64,000 nt of DNA from Clostridium brassicae (GTDB taxonomy: Bacteria; Bacillota; Clostridia; Clostridiales; Clostridiaceae): NCBI RefSeq assembly GCF_026738875.1, contig NZ_JAPQFJ010000006.1, positions 1 to 64,000 on the forward strand. Reading direction: 5' to 3'. Below the pieces are notes generated by a model, which did not search any database, had not been told where the DNA came from, and saw only the letters and a program-made list of their open reading frames with translations. The position numbers and the translations under genes are program-made. Position 1 is the first letter of the stretch; the number at the start of each line of letters is the position of its first letter. Shown in pieces: positions 17,401 to 25,352 of the stretch.

Positions 17401-18387
17401 GAGAATGGTAGACTATCATTGATTAATATAAATGCATCTGTATCTGACTTAGTTAAAATGCAAAAAAAATTTTCTGAATTATTAGTGCAGAATGATGGTA
17501 CTATAAACATCGAAGAGGAGTATGAGCAGTTACTTTTGCTATCTGTTATTTGGGACTTTTTATATAATAATGAAGTGAGAAAAGAAAGTTCTCTTTTATA
17601 TGACTGTAAGCAAATAATCAAGAAAAGCCGTAGGAAGATGAACAATTTCTTTAGTAAAATTTTTGGAACTTATACAAGTAGAGAAATTAATCGTGTTGGT
17701 TCAAGAATATATATTTCTTTAAATGCAGAATTAGCTGAAAAATTTTCTGAGCAATTATATCTTCAATTTAAAAAGGAATTTTTCGATACAAAAGTACTCT
17801 CGATTGGAAGTTTGTTTTTAGAAGACTTTGCTGATTCGATTATCGTTACAATACCATTAACTAAAGATACTATCGTTGGAGGATTTAAAATCGATCTTCA
17901 GAGTTTAATTAATTGCCAGAACGTTGAAAAATTTCTACTCTTTAGACAGCCCTTAGATAAAAGTGAGATAAGCGCAATAAATAAGAATTCCTTTGACGAA
18001 GAAAACGTAATGTTTAATTCATACAGAGTTATCGGTAACCTTAGCGCTTTATCATTATTTTATAATCACACTACTGCTGTTATAAAATATTTAAAATCAT
18101 TAAGCCAAGATACAATTATACAAGAAAAAACTTTTTATAGTTGGCAAGAAGAGGGTTCAAAATTTCATCGTCAGGTTCTACAAGAAGTTGTCGATTCGCT
18201 TGACAAATTAAAAAATATTGTTCCTGATCAGTCGTACGAATCATATCTGGTCATTCTAACGTTGTTGAATGATTATAAAGAAACAAGTGATAGCATTGTT
18301 TTAACAGAAGATATAGAATCTGTTAGTGATTTATTAAATTCAGCCATTGAATCAATTACAGAAGTACTGGAGAGTTGCACTTTATGA
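14440..18387 (+). CDS. Second STAND-type ATPase with DUF4297-like nuclease
   Basis: A protein of about 1315 residues. N-terminal AAWKGFSSQTTYIAYRLMLL, VEDLMVKNGDSIAELVQIKN (D44, Q58, K60) fits a DUF4297-type nuclease. Walker A is GASGQGKS at 281-288; SIVYMDVYPYDKEW is the probable Walker B region. The long helical C-terminus has no recognised domain. CGGAGGAT precedes the ATG at 14440, which is better than the TTG at 14407. The layout is the same as in the 1931-residue protein at 4790 but the sequence is unrelated beyond motifs, so two independent nuclease-STAND sensors flank the recombinase region. It is probably an anti-phage abortive-infection protein. Confidence 0.75.
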   Translation: MCNVKSDIGAKAAWKGFSSQTTYIAYRLMLLNDKYNFYPEKVEDLMVKNGDSIAELVQIKNLSNKLALSSFSPKADDSFFRRALANKKNNESFTLKVVSFGEIGDELQGLINKDEDHISSIKAKLLSYKYSEEDINWIFSKLLIEKVDEADLKKEIYKVLEEKIETMAAPQVAFDTLICYVSDLSRYSKYTSKEEWNKKIDNYVNDIVAIKGMCSQYGRTIINLAEYKTQQSTEELTSEYQLGVNTHPQHIRNNLDIIRDKWLDRIENCFQRNNNVVIIKGASGQGKSSLAYRYLIDNYPENYVFVVEKVVDSQQAIDIVAALNGLSVSKQGNSIVYMDVYPYDKEWLWIAEEISKRGINIKLLITIREEDYNRSDIDFNKIRLEVIDLYFGEAEAREIFTKYNSPYFLNFEQAWEKFGEIGPFMEFMYLLNQSDTLTNKLKAQINRIATNEENADEWLNVLQVICYVSKNNLKINLQRLLSDLTCKQTRKMLQQFENEYLIKISSDNRYVECLHAVRAEILYEILIKNSLMDEEIMLIHSLNSVDEFCQSMLVRYFFNHSNIDEFIDKLDEIKVYSWTSCASLLSGFLWLDTYKFYRKNKESFKQGNKLTSDNFTIFLGDTTGYLEFDYSEIINPLRAINPVRAQKIEELINNLPENKINYHYTDSFINNIKAQLNTLDVLSTDNLSEVGFVLFWLAQRNVFIEDASYKNIVNNLSKYSVDSLLDFLVGVQVQNRMQLYDTIVEYLAPIICNRYSIIRLQDDKTCIEADFIENVFVGNLESNSIGMNERVMTVVGILRRLFFNRESYKVQAIGTEIIEGIKVPDTHKNISSRNLPLVWITQMNGWIIKLDDYEKRTGNWNDFISVVNTDRNSILSFAKMVSDAICYFYKKEGSLEKFLSCEFKEKHRLMEQISTKVYKTPKCANDRYGLTLSKNKVDLPEVLKMYNAGDSEKDITSYVNKYKTSFTNFSNQMVTLVKSRHERGIIDENGRLSLININASVSDLVKMQKKFSELLVQNDGTINIEEEYEQLLLLSVIWDFLYNNEVRKESSLLYDCKQIIKKSRRKMNNFFSKIFGTYTSREINRVGSRIYISLNAELAEKFSEQLYLQFKKEFFDTKVLSIGSLFLEDFADSIIVTIPLTKDTIVGGFKIDLQSLINCQNVEKFLLFRQPLDKSEISAINKNSFDEENVMFNSYRVIGNLSALSLFYNHTTAVIKYLKSLSQDTIIQEKTFYSWQEEGSKFHRQVLQEVVDSLDKLKNIVPDQSYESYLVILTLLNDYKETSDSIVLTEDIESVSDLLNSAIESITEVLESCTL

Positions 18388-18412
18388 TAATAAAAGTGTT
18401 TTGTATAAAATA

Positions 18413-18496
18413 ACTTCCTATTATTCATAAAATTGGACATGTTATATTTATAGTAATTAGGCTAATAATGTACAGCTAATATGGATAATAGGAAAA
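18413..18496. repeat. Paired inverted dif-like sites between genes
   Basis: Forward site: ACTTCCTATTA (18413-18423), TTCATA, AAATTGGACAT (to 18440). Reverse site on the minus strand: TTTTCCTATTA (18496-18486), TCCATA (18485-18480), TTAGCTGTACA (to 18469). The outer arms TTCCTATTATTCAT and ATGGATAATAGGAA pair at 13 of 14 positions. TTAGGCTAATAATG (18457-18470) lies between. This is the clearest two-site element of the series. Confidence 0.7.
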
Positions 18497-18621
18497 ATTA
18501 AATTTAAGAAATGTAGTGCTAAAGCTTAAAATAAACTAGCTATGATTTAGAATTATGTAGAAAATGCTTAAATAATTTTGTTACATTAGAATCATAAATA
18601 TTAATTGTGAGGTGTAAAAAA

Positions 18622-19848
18622 ATGACAATGCCATATGAAATTAAGATTGCTATAAATAATGTATTAGCTTGTGAAGAACCAATTGAAGCATTGTATACAT
18701 ATGTTAACAATCAAGATTTTCTTCGTGATTGTAGATTTATTTTCTTTTCGGATGAATACGGTGCGGATATTCCGTATTTTCTTAAAAGTCAAAAAATAAA
18801 TAATTTTAATATACATTGCTTAACAGCTTCTAGTAAGATGTTAGTAATTGATAGAGATACATGTGATGAAATGTTTAGAACGGGTAAAACAACATATGCT
18901 ATTGATACATGTATTGCACTAGATACACAAACAGTTAGTTATTTAAAAGATATTTTTACAGAAAATCCAACAATAATAAATGAAAAGTCAAAGTATTTTA
19001 TTGATTATCTATTAAGAAATGATATTAATTTTGACTATTCTTTGTACATGTTGGAAAATTCAAAAAAGTTAAACAATAAAGAAGAAATTATAAAAACTTA
19101 TGGGAATTTACTAGCTTGTGAGCGATTTAAAAATTTAGATATGCAAAAGTTTTTAAATCAAGGGTTAATTAGTTATACAAAAACAAATGATGAGTTGAAA
19201 TTATTAACTGATGAGATATTTTATACTATGAATAATAAAGGTAAATCTCTAGAGTCAACACCTTTTGATGAGCGTTATAACGCAATAAAGGCATTATTGT
19301 TAAAAGTAGCTATTATTGAGTTAGCATATTCTAAAAAGGGAATAAAGTATAAGATTAACTTGTTATTTGAATTTATTAACAATGAAATAGGGGTTATTTT
19401 TGAAAGAGAAATTGCAATCAGTTATTTATTCTTTTCACATGATAAAAGAGTTGAAAAGTTCTTTAAAAAAGTCAAAATTAATTGTTTAGATATTGTTAAA
19501 CATATATCTGGAATGGCGTGGGATCTGTATCATTTGCGACATTTAGAATATTTAATGGCAACACTTAGACCGTTAAATGCAAGATATGAGTTATACTCAA
19601 TTATTACATTTGATTATGGATTACAGGAAGTGTTAGAAGTATATCCAATAAAAAAATGTGCAATTTATAATGGAATGTTTCTACCTGTATTTGAAAATCC
19701 TCTATATGAATTAATCAAAGAAATAGATAATTTACAAAGTTTTATTCGTTCTACGAAAGCAGTTCGAATCACCGCATTTAAGAAAGCAAATTACAAAAAT
19801 CTAATAAATAATTTAGAAAAAGAGTTAACTGAATTAATACGAATATAA
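18622..19848 (+). CDS. Uncharacterised protein, possible PIN-like nuclease
   Basis: A protein of about 408 residues, starting at an ATG after GAGGTG (a start at 18607 is less likely). No family recognised outright. Its acidic residues are spaced as in PIN-domain nucleases: YAIDTCIALD with D95 and D101, a long helical insert, MAWDLYHLRHLEYLM with D301, and IITFDYGLQEVLEVYP with D331. A PIN-type metal-dependent RNase or DNase is therefore an inference worth testing. It is a single gene between two site elements, consistent with a stand-alone defence cassette. Confidence 0.55.
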   Translation: MTMPYEIKIAINNVLACEEPIEALYTYVNNQDFLRDCRFIFFSDEYGADIPYFLKSQKINNFNIHCLTASSKMLVIDRDTCDEMFRTGKTTYAIDTCIALDTQTVSYLKDIFTENPTIINEKSKYFIDYLLRNDINFDYSLYMLENSKKLNNKEEIIKTYGNLLACERFKNLDMQKFLNQGLISYTKTNDELKLLTDEIFYTMNNKGKSLESTPFDERYNAIKALLLKVAIIELAYSKKGIKYKINLLFEFINNEIGVIFEREIAISYLFFSHDKRVEKFFKKVKINCLDIVKHISGMAWDLYHLRHLEYLMATLRPLNARYELYSIITFDYGLQEVLEVYPIKKCAIYNGMFLPVFENPLYELIKEIDNLQSFIRSTKAVRITAFKKANYKNLINNLEKELTELIRI

Positions 19849-19953
19849 TTAGTCTTGAAAAAACAATTAACACACAATAATAAAAAAAGTCTATGGTATA
19901 TCTATTGCGGTAAAATGTATCATATATAATGCGAATTTTTTAAGTAGACTAGA

Positions 19954-20005
19954 ACTTGCCATTATCCATATTAGGTACAAGCTTTTAATATCTATAATGA
20001 GAAGT
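19954..20005. repeat. Paired inverted dif-like sites, short form
   Basis: Forward: ACTTGCCATTA (19954-19964), TCCATA, TTAGGTACAAG (19971-19981). Reverse on the minus strand: ACTTCTCATTA (20005-19995), TAGATA, TTAAAAGCTTG (to 19978). The two 28-base sites overlap by four bases (CAAG), so the whole forms an imperfect hairpin whose spacer bases do not pair. It is the 5' part of a 124-base duplicated leader. Confidence 0.7.
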
Positions 20006-20082
20006 TAGTTAATTAGTTAATATTATTTTAATTAAGTCAGATTTTACAGGAGGTAATTATATTGGGAAGCATAATAATTAAA
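19959..20082 (+). repeat. Duplicated leader, copy 1 (site, promoter region, RBS, first codons)
   Basis: These 124 bases recur at 23498-23621 with 7 differences (about 94 percent identity). The shared block includes the dif-like hairpin, a TTAATTAGTTAATATTATTT promoter-like stretch, ACAGGAGGTAATTATA and the first codons TTG GGA A(G/A)C ATA ATA. After the block the two downstream proteins are unrelated. Confidence 0.8.
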
Positions 20083-21017
20083 TAGAAACAGAAGATTCAG
20101 TTACTGCATTACTTGGGGAAAAAGAATTAGAAATATTGGATTGCTGTGACGATTATATACTAGCTGAATGTAATATTAACGATTTAAATAATATAGAAAT
20201 AAAGAATTTTCCAGAAAAATTATCTCTTAAATTACATGATTCACACGGGTTTGGAACATTTCTTTTTTATGAAGTGCAAGCTAGAAAATATAATGAAAAA
20301 ATAAGTTTAGAATTTATTTGTCATACTCCTAATAAATATTGGGATGGTAAATGGGGGCTTGCAACATATTTAGAAGCAATAAGGAAACAAGTAGATTTTG
20401 AGGAGTGCATTGATATAAGTGACATTGAACTAAAGGATGATTGGAAAACATTATCATTAATTGTTTACTATGATTTACCGAATAGAATGGATTCATGTAT
20501 AACAGATGCAAGTAATAAAATTAAAGCTTTAGTTAGAACAGCAGAAATAAGTCTTGGAAGATTTACTTGGAAAAATGAATATGAACAAGATGAGATATTA
20601 TTTTGTAAAGAGATAATAACACCATTGTTACGAAGAATGAAATTTTTAAATGTTCGTTTTAATCATGGAACTAAGGAATATGGAAAGGATTATACCTTTT
20701 CTGAGTTGACACCTTTTGGCGATTTAAGGCACTATGGATTACAAGCAAAAGCAGGAAATTTGAGTGGCGGAGTAAATTCTCAAATTGATGAAATTATTGG
20801 ACAAATTGAGGATGCGTTTAATATGCCCTATCATGAAATAGGTTCAAAGGATGAAAGATTTATATCAACATTCATAGTAACGATAAGTGGGAGATTTACA
20901 GAAAATGCAAAGGAAAAAATAGTACAAAAAATTAAAAAAGGATTAATTGGATCTGTATATTTCTTTGATAAAGAAAAGATATTTGAGCTTATTGAAAAAT
21001 ATTGGACTACGGTTTAG
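20062..21017 (+). pseudogene. Mrr-like PD-(D/E)xK nuclease, probable one-base frameshift at codon 7
   Basis: The well-placed TTG at 20062 (GGAGG site) opens only seven codons before a TAG; the next frame runs IETEDSVTALLGEKELEILD and on to 21017. One extra A in the AAA run near 20080 would fuse them, matching the intact copy of this leader at 23601. Otherwise an internal TTG at 20136 without a good ribosome site must be used. The C-terminal half is a restriction-like domain: EILFCKEIITPLLRRMKF, HGTKEYGKDYTFSEL, YGLQAKAGNLSGG, with D185, Q203 and K205 counted from 20136. This fits an Mrr/HSDR-like nuclease acting on DNA. A hairpin terminator follows at 21059. Confidence 0.65.
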
Positions 21018-21058
21018 GAAAAATTAAGTATATTTAAATGATTTGTAGGTAAGAACCC

Positions 21059-21087
21059 AAGAAAAGAGTTTTTAATACTCTTTTCTT
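21059..21087 (+). terminator. Hairpin terminator after the Mrr-like gene
   Basis: AAGAAAAGAGT (21059-21069) and ACTCTTTTCTT (21077-21087) pair perfectly around a seven-base loop; the T-run is part of the arm. It ends the cassette before the next site element. Confidence 0.65.
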
Positions 21088-21114
21088 CAAATTACGAGAT
21101 GTTAATATTTTTAA

Positions 21115-21151
21115 TAATCCTAATCCACATTAGGCTAGTAATTAGAAGTTA
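21115..21151. repeat. Dif-like inter-gene element
   Basis: TAATCCTAATCCACATTAGG then CTAGTAATTAGAAGTTA. On the minus strand it reads ACTTCTAATTA, CTAGCC, TAATGTGGATT. CCTAAT and ATTAGG form a short hairpin. Downstream homology to the element at 27654 extends about 60 bases (TATTTAAAAAGTGT-GTC). The remainder of the interval up to 21367 is AT-rich with no ORF. Confidence 0.55.
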
Positions 21152-21367
21152 AAGCACATAAAAGATTTATAATTTTTAATATTTTATTTAAAAAGTGTTG
21201 TCAATGTAAGAAAAAATGTATTAAAGATATTGGAGAAAAATTTATAATAAAATTTTAGTAACTTTAAAAATAGCCTAAGAAATTGTTTTGATATTTAAAT
21301 ATAAAATTATTCAAGTGAAATGCACTATTATAGTTAAGTAAAATTAGTATGACTAGGGAGAATATAT

Positions 21368-23407
21368 ATGAGAAAACTCATTACCATAATGAAAATTCAA
21401 ATTTCTTTATTTTCAATTTTTATGTTTGGTATAATGATACAAAAGTTAAATTTAAAATTTATAAATTTATACGGAGTAAAAATACCAATTGATTATAATC
21501 AAATATATACATTGTCTATGGGGCTTTTAACAATCCATGCTACAATATCCATTTTAGTATTAGCTATTTATCAAATTACTTTAACATTAAAAAATGAAAA
21601 AGTTAATATTTCCAATTATTATAACTACATTTTTTTAAAAAAAAAATTAGTTTTATTTTATAGGTTCTACGAAATATTTATAATAATTTTAGGTTCTATA
21701 TTTATAAACATTTTTTTTGCTTTGACCAATAATCTATCAGCACTAATTTCAACACTTTGCTTATCAACTATTCTAATAGTTACTTTATTTTATAAGACTG
21801 TAAATATAATAAGTGATGAGAGAAATTTGAGAAATGGAATTTTAAATAGCATCAGTAGTGATTTTCTTAGTCTTTTAAGTAAAGAAATGACCCCAAAGAT
21901 CAATGTGTTTGAAGAGAATGAATTAATAAAAGTATTTGAAGAACACAGTCATATATTATTTACAGCGATAAATGATATAAAACTGTATAAAGAAAAGAAA
22001 GAAATAAAAAAAATTAAGGAAACTTTTGATTTTTTAATAAGATTTAAAATAAACCAAAAAGATAATTTAGAGTATAAGTTTCTTACTAAACTAAAGAAGG
22101 TATCAAATAATAGATACAATTTTCATGAATATAAGGAAATTTTTATTCTGCTGCATGATGGTTTTTTAAAATATTTTGTTTTTAGTCTACATGAAGAATA
22201 TGAAGAGGGACTTATCATACTGTGGGAAGAGTTGAGAAAGTATGAAGATTTATTTTTTAAGCTTAATAGTTTCGATAGTAAATTCTTCGATAAAAATACT
22301 ATGTATGATAATTATGATTTAATAGAAAGAATAATCGAACCTTATAAAAATGAACATCTTGTAGTAGTTGTAAGAATTGATGATGAGGAAATATCTGATA
22401 ATTATGACAAAGTACGTAGTTTAAAAGAAAGAATGAAAATCTTAAAAAAGATAAATTGGGAACAGTTAAATAGTTTCAGTTATTATCATATATCTAAAAA
22501 AATAATTACTTACTTATTTTACGGATTAGATAGGAATAAATCAAAATACATATTGGAGAATTTGGGTTTTATACTTGATATGGAATTAAAGGGTAATAAA
22601 ATAATAAAAAATGAGGAATATGTAGATTTTTATACTGAGTACATCTTAAAAGTGATTGATTTTAATAAGGAAAATCCAGAAGAACATATATATATTCACA
22701 ACTGCTTAACACATATTGCATATCATTGCTGCAGAGAGAGAAAAGAAATAATAATTGGAATAGCATTGAATTTAATCAAAAATCAACATGAAAAGCATCT
22801 TTATGTAATAGTTGAGTATTTACAGAAATATCTTAGTTATGAAGATACAAGTGATATTTTTATGTATATTATCTTCTTTTTATTTGAAGAATATTTAAAA
22901 AATAGCAACAAAGAGGCATATCAATATAAACAATTAATGGAATATAAAATTAAGCATCATGTTAGTAAATTTGATAAGAATCCCATTATGTCTATATATG
23001 AATTAATAAATAATAGGAAGATAATGAAACTAATAATTGATAAAGAAATTAGTAAAATAAATATTAATACAGATGAAGAATACCTATCATCTCTTATAAA
23101 ATTTTATGTTTATTATATTAGTATGTATGATGAAAAGGCAATAAGTAATTATTTGGTAAAAATTAAAAATGACTCTGAGAAGGTATATATTTTATTAAAA
23201 AATGTATTATATGAGAAAGAATTAATCGATATACTTAAAGAGATTAGCTCATGGTGTAGTGGGGATGTACTTAAACAAGATAATTTAAATTCGAATAATA
23301 TTGAAGTTAATTTAAGCCAAGTAAAACATGCTTTTCAGAAAGTTGAGAGTAACCCACAGAGAAATTTAAATAAATCTAAAAGAAAGAGAAATGGTTCTAA
23401 AAAATAA
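21368..23407 (+). CDS. Membrane-anchored protein with large helical cytoplasmic domain
   Basis: A 679-residue protein. Hydrophobic segments lie at residues about 5-25, 47-70, 100-122 and 123-145 (ISILVLAIYQITL, IFIIILGSIFINIFFAL, ALISTLCLSTILIVTLFY), followed by roughly 500 charged helical residues and a lysine/arginine-rich tail (NKSKRKRNGSKK). No catalytic motif is recognised. A GGGAG precedes the ATG. As a single gene between two site elements in an island full of nucleases it may be a membrane-acting abortive-infection effector, but this rests on context alone. Confidence 0.6.
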   Translation: MRKLITIMKIQISLFSIFMFGIMIQKLNLKFINLYGVKIPIDYNQIYTLSMGLLTIHATISILVLAIYQITLTLKNEKVNISNYYNYIFLKKKLVLFYRFYEIFIIILGSIFINIFFALTNNLSALISTLCLSTILIVTLFYKTVNIISDERNLRNGILNSISSDFLSLLSKEMTPKINVFEENELIKVFEEHSHILFTAINDIKLYKEKKEIKKIKETFDFLIRFKINQKDNLEYKFLTKLKKVSNNRYNFHEYKEIFILLHDGFLKYFVFSLHEEYEEGLIILWEELRKYEDLFFKLNSFDSKFFDKNTMYDNYDLIERIIEPYKNEHLVVVVRIDDEEISDNYDKVRSLKERMKILKKINWEQLNSFSYYHISKKIITYLFYGLDRNKSKYILENLGFILDMELKGNKIIKNEEYVDFYTEYILKVIDFNKENPEEHIYIHNCLTHIAYHCCRERKEIIIGIALNLIKNQHEKHLYVIVEYLQKYLSYEDTSDIFMYIIFFLFEEYLKNSNKEAYQYKQLMEYKIKHHVSKFDKNPIMSIYELINNRKIMKLIIDKEISKININTDEEYLSSLIKFYVYYISMYDEKAISNYLVKIKNDSEKVYILLKNVLYEKELIDILKEISSWCSGDVLKQDNLNSNNIEVNLSQVKHAFQKVESNPQRNLNKSKRKRNGSKK

Positions 23408-23492
23408 GAAGTATGCTCTTTCAATGAACTATATTTTAAAATTGTGACATTCATTATATATTAAAAGTAAAACTATTCAAGACAATGTGTTA

Positions 23493-23535
23493 AATTCCCA
23501 TTATCCATACTAGGTACAAGCTTTTAATATCCATA
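23493..23535. repeat. Paired inverted dif-like sites, short form (second copy)
   Basis: TTCCCATTA, TCCATA, CTAGGTACAAG forward and, on the minus strand, ACTTCTCATTA, TGGATA, TTAAAAGCTTG. It is nearly identical to 19954-20005. Confidence 0.7.
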
Positions 23536-23621
23536 ATGAGAAGTTGGTTAATTAGTTAATATTATTTTGATTAAGTGAGATTTTACAGGAGGTAATTATA
23601 TTGGGAAACATAATAGTTAAA
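23498..23621 (+). repeat. Duplicated leader, copy 2
   Basis: Counterpart of 19959-20082 (7 differences in 124 bases). Here the TTG at 23601 opens an uninterrupted gene, which shows how the frameshifted copy 1 was probably read. Confidence 0.8.
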
Positions 23622-24083
23622 GATGTTGAGGAAAATAATTTATCTTATATTAGTTATCCGAAAGATAATACTGTATATATTCTTGCAAGTCGAGAAGGTA
23701 AAGGTGAGAATATTGAAAGTTTTACAAGTGAATCTTTTGATTTTTATAAATATATTAAGAATTATAAAGATGATATTGATATAGAGTTGTACTCAGATAG
23801 CAACGAAAAAAATATTCGAATACTTCATTCAAAAGAAATATGGTTACCAATACTATATTTTGTATTGCATGATGTAAGTTTACCTTTGACTATTAATTAT
23901 GTTTTTGATTATTTAAAACATAAATACGGAAATCAGTTAAAAGAAGATAATATAATTCATTTTTGTGCAGTAGTAGAAGATAGAAAAACTGGTAAAAGAA
24001 AAGAAATCAAATATGATGGTCCAGAGAATGTTTTTAAATCAAATTTCGATAAAATAGATATTACAAAAATTATGGGTGATTAA
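23601..24083 (+). CDS. Hypothetical protein, first gene of a two-gene cassette
   Basis: A 160-residue acidic protein started by a TTG after GGAGG. Noted stretches are YISYPKDNTVYILASREGKG and IWLPILYFVLHDVSLPLTIN. No family recognised. It ends two bases before the SEC-C protein gene, so the two are surely co-transcribed and probably act together, possibly as an effector/immunity or sensor/effector pair. Confidence 0.6.
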   Translation: MGNIIVKDVEENNLSYISYPKDNTVYILASREGKGENIESFTSESFDFYKYIKNYKDDIDIELYSDSNEKNIRILHSKEIWLPILYFVLHDVSLPLTINYVFDYLKHKYGNQLKEDNIIHFCAVVEDRKTGKRKEIKYDGPENVFKSNFDKIDITKIMGD

Positions 24084-24085
24084 TA

Positions 24086-24925
24086 ATGAATGTAGAATAC
24101 AAAATGTTAAATATGAAATTTAAATTACTTTATTATTATGCTAATCGAAATTTATATAATGAACTTATGCAATTATTGAAAGAATTTATTGATATATCTA
24201 AAAAAATAAAAGAAAAATTTATCAAAGAACGTAATGAAGAACAAGCTAATAGTTGGTATTTGCATGAAATATACTTTGAAATGTTTAAATTTTATGGACA
24301 AACATTAAAATTAATAAATAATAATGAATTTATTGAATCGTGGAATCAATTGCAAAATGCATTGGATTGCTTGGAAATTCTCGAAAAATTTGAAGATGAT
24401 TACACTCTCCCTGATTTATTATTTTTTAAAAATCAGTTAATTGAATTAGAAAAATTATATACTTTTAGAGTATTTTTTAGCGTAGGAGCTATTTTTAAAA
24501 GTATTAAGTGTTCAATATGTGGTTATCAGGTATATGATATACGTTGTAAACATATAACTGGACAATTATATATGGGAAAGTTAGCACAAAGAGTTCTTGC
24601 TGAGGCTGTCTTAGATGAAGTATCAATAGTAACAAATCCATATGACAAAAGGTGTATAGCTATACCAGAAAATGGATATGAAAACTCTCAGTTCGAAATT
24701 CTAAAAATGTTTATTTCAAATCATAAACATATTTTATTATGTTTTAAAGCTACAGTTTACATTAAATATAAAAAAGAAGTATTAAGTAGAAATGTCCAGT
24801 GTACTTGCGGAAGTGATAAAAAATATAAGTATTGTTGTGGTTCTTTAGACAAGAGAAAATATAATCATTTACATATTGATTTTTTAGATATTCATAAACT
24901 AAATGATGAGTTTTGCTTTGATTAA
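24086..24925 (+). CDS. Zinc-binding protein with C-terminal SEC-C motif
   Basis: A 279-residue protein. The first 135 residues are helical. CSICGYQVYDIRCKHITG (C142, C145, C154, H156) looks like a zinc knuckle. Near the end CTCGSDKKYKYCCG (about 239-252) is a textbook SEC-C zinc motif, which mediates protein or ribosome contacts in SecA and many stress proteins. It is preceded by a 160-residue partner gene with a two-base gap. Such zinc/SEC-C proteins are common in defence islands with unknown roles. Confidence 0.7.
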   Translation: MNVEYKMLNMKFKLLYYYANRNLYNELMQLLKEFIDISKKIKEKFIKERNEEQANSWYLHEIYFEMFKFYGQTLKLINNNEFIESWNQLQNALDCLEILEKFEDDYTLPDLLFFKNQLIELEKLYTFRVFFSVGAIFKSIKCSICGYQVYDIRCKHITGQLYMGKLAQRVLAEAVLDEVSIVTNPYDKRCIAIPENGYENSQFEILKMFISNHKHILLCFKATVYIKYKKEVLSRNVQCTCGSDKKYKYCCGSLDKRKYNHLHIDFLDIHKLNDEFCFD

Positions 24926-25352
24926 GACAATGAATTTAATTTTATTCTTACTAATTGAGGTGAATTACATAAAGTATCAAAAGTATACTTTGATAAGTAT
25001 AGTTATATAATTGAATATTGATTTGTGTATGAAATGTAATGAGAGGAATAAAAATTTCGTGATACATTGTTAAATAAAGTTTTTGCAATTATCCATATTT
25101 GGTACAAGTCCTAATATCTAATAATGTATAGTTAAATACATATAGTTGGTATTTATTGTTGAGTAAAATTAGAATGAGTTGCGGTTAAAAGAGTAGAAAA
25201 TGATTTATAAAGATAAATCATTTTCTAGAGTTTAATGGTGATCCTCTCATTCATCTGTCTTTTATAGTGATAAGAGGATATTCACTACACTTGTCTTGAA
25301 TACCATAGTTAGTCAAAGTACATAAAAATATTCGATAGTTGAGGAGGATTAT
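24926..25352. other. Intergenic interval with site element and hairpins
   Basis: No ORF. It contains a near-palindrome around 24973-24993 (TATCAAAAGTATACTTTGATA without its last base is symmetrical about GTATAC), the dif-like pair at 25081-25126, and a perfect 14-bp hairpin at 25195-25226 (AGAAAATGATTTAT, loop AAAG, ATAAATCATTTTCT). The last part, GAGGAGGATTAT before 25353, is the ribosome site of the HNH gene. Confidence 0.5.
25081..25126. repeat. Paired inverted dif-like sites
   Basis: Forward: TTTTGCAATTA (25081-25091), TCCATA (25092-25097), TTTGGTACAAG (25098-25108). The reverse part CCTAATATCTAATAATG (25110-25126) mirrors it. The inner GGTACAAG is shared with the copies at 19971 and 23511. 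Confidence 0.65.
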
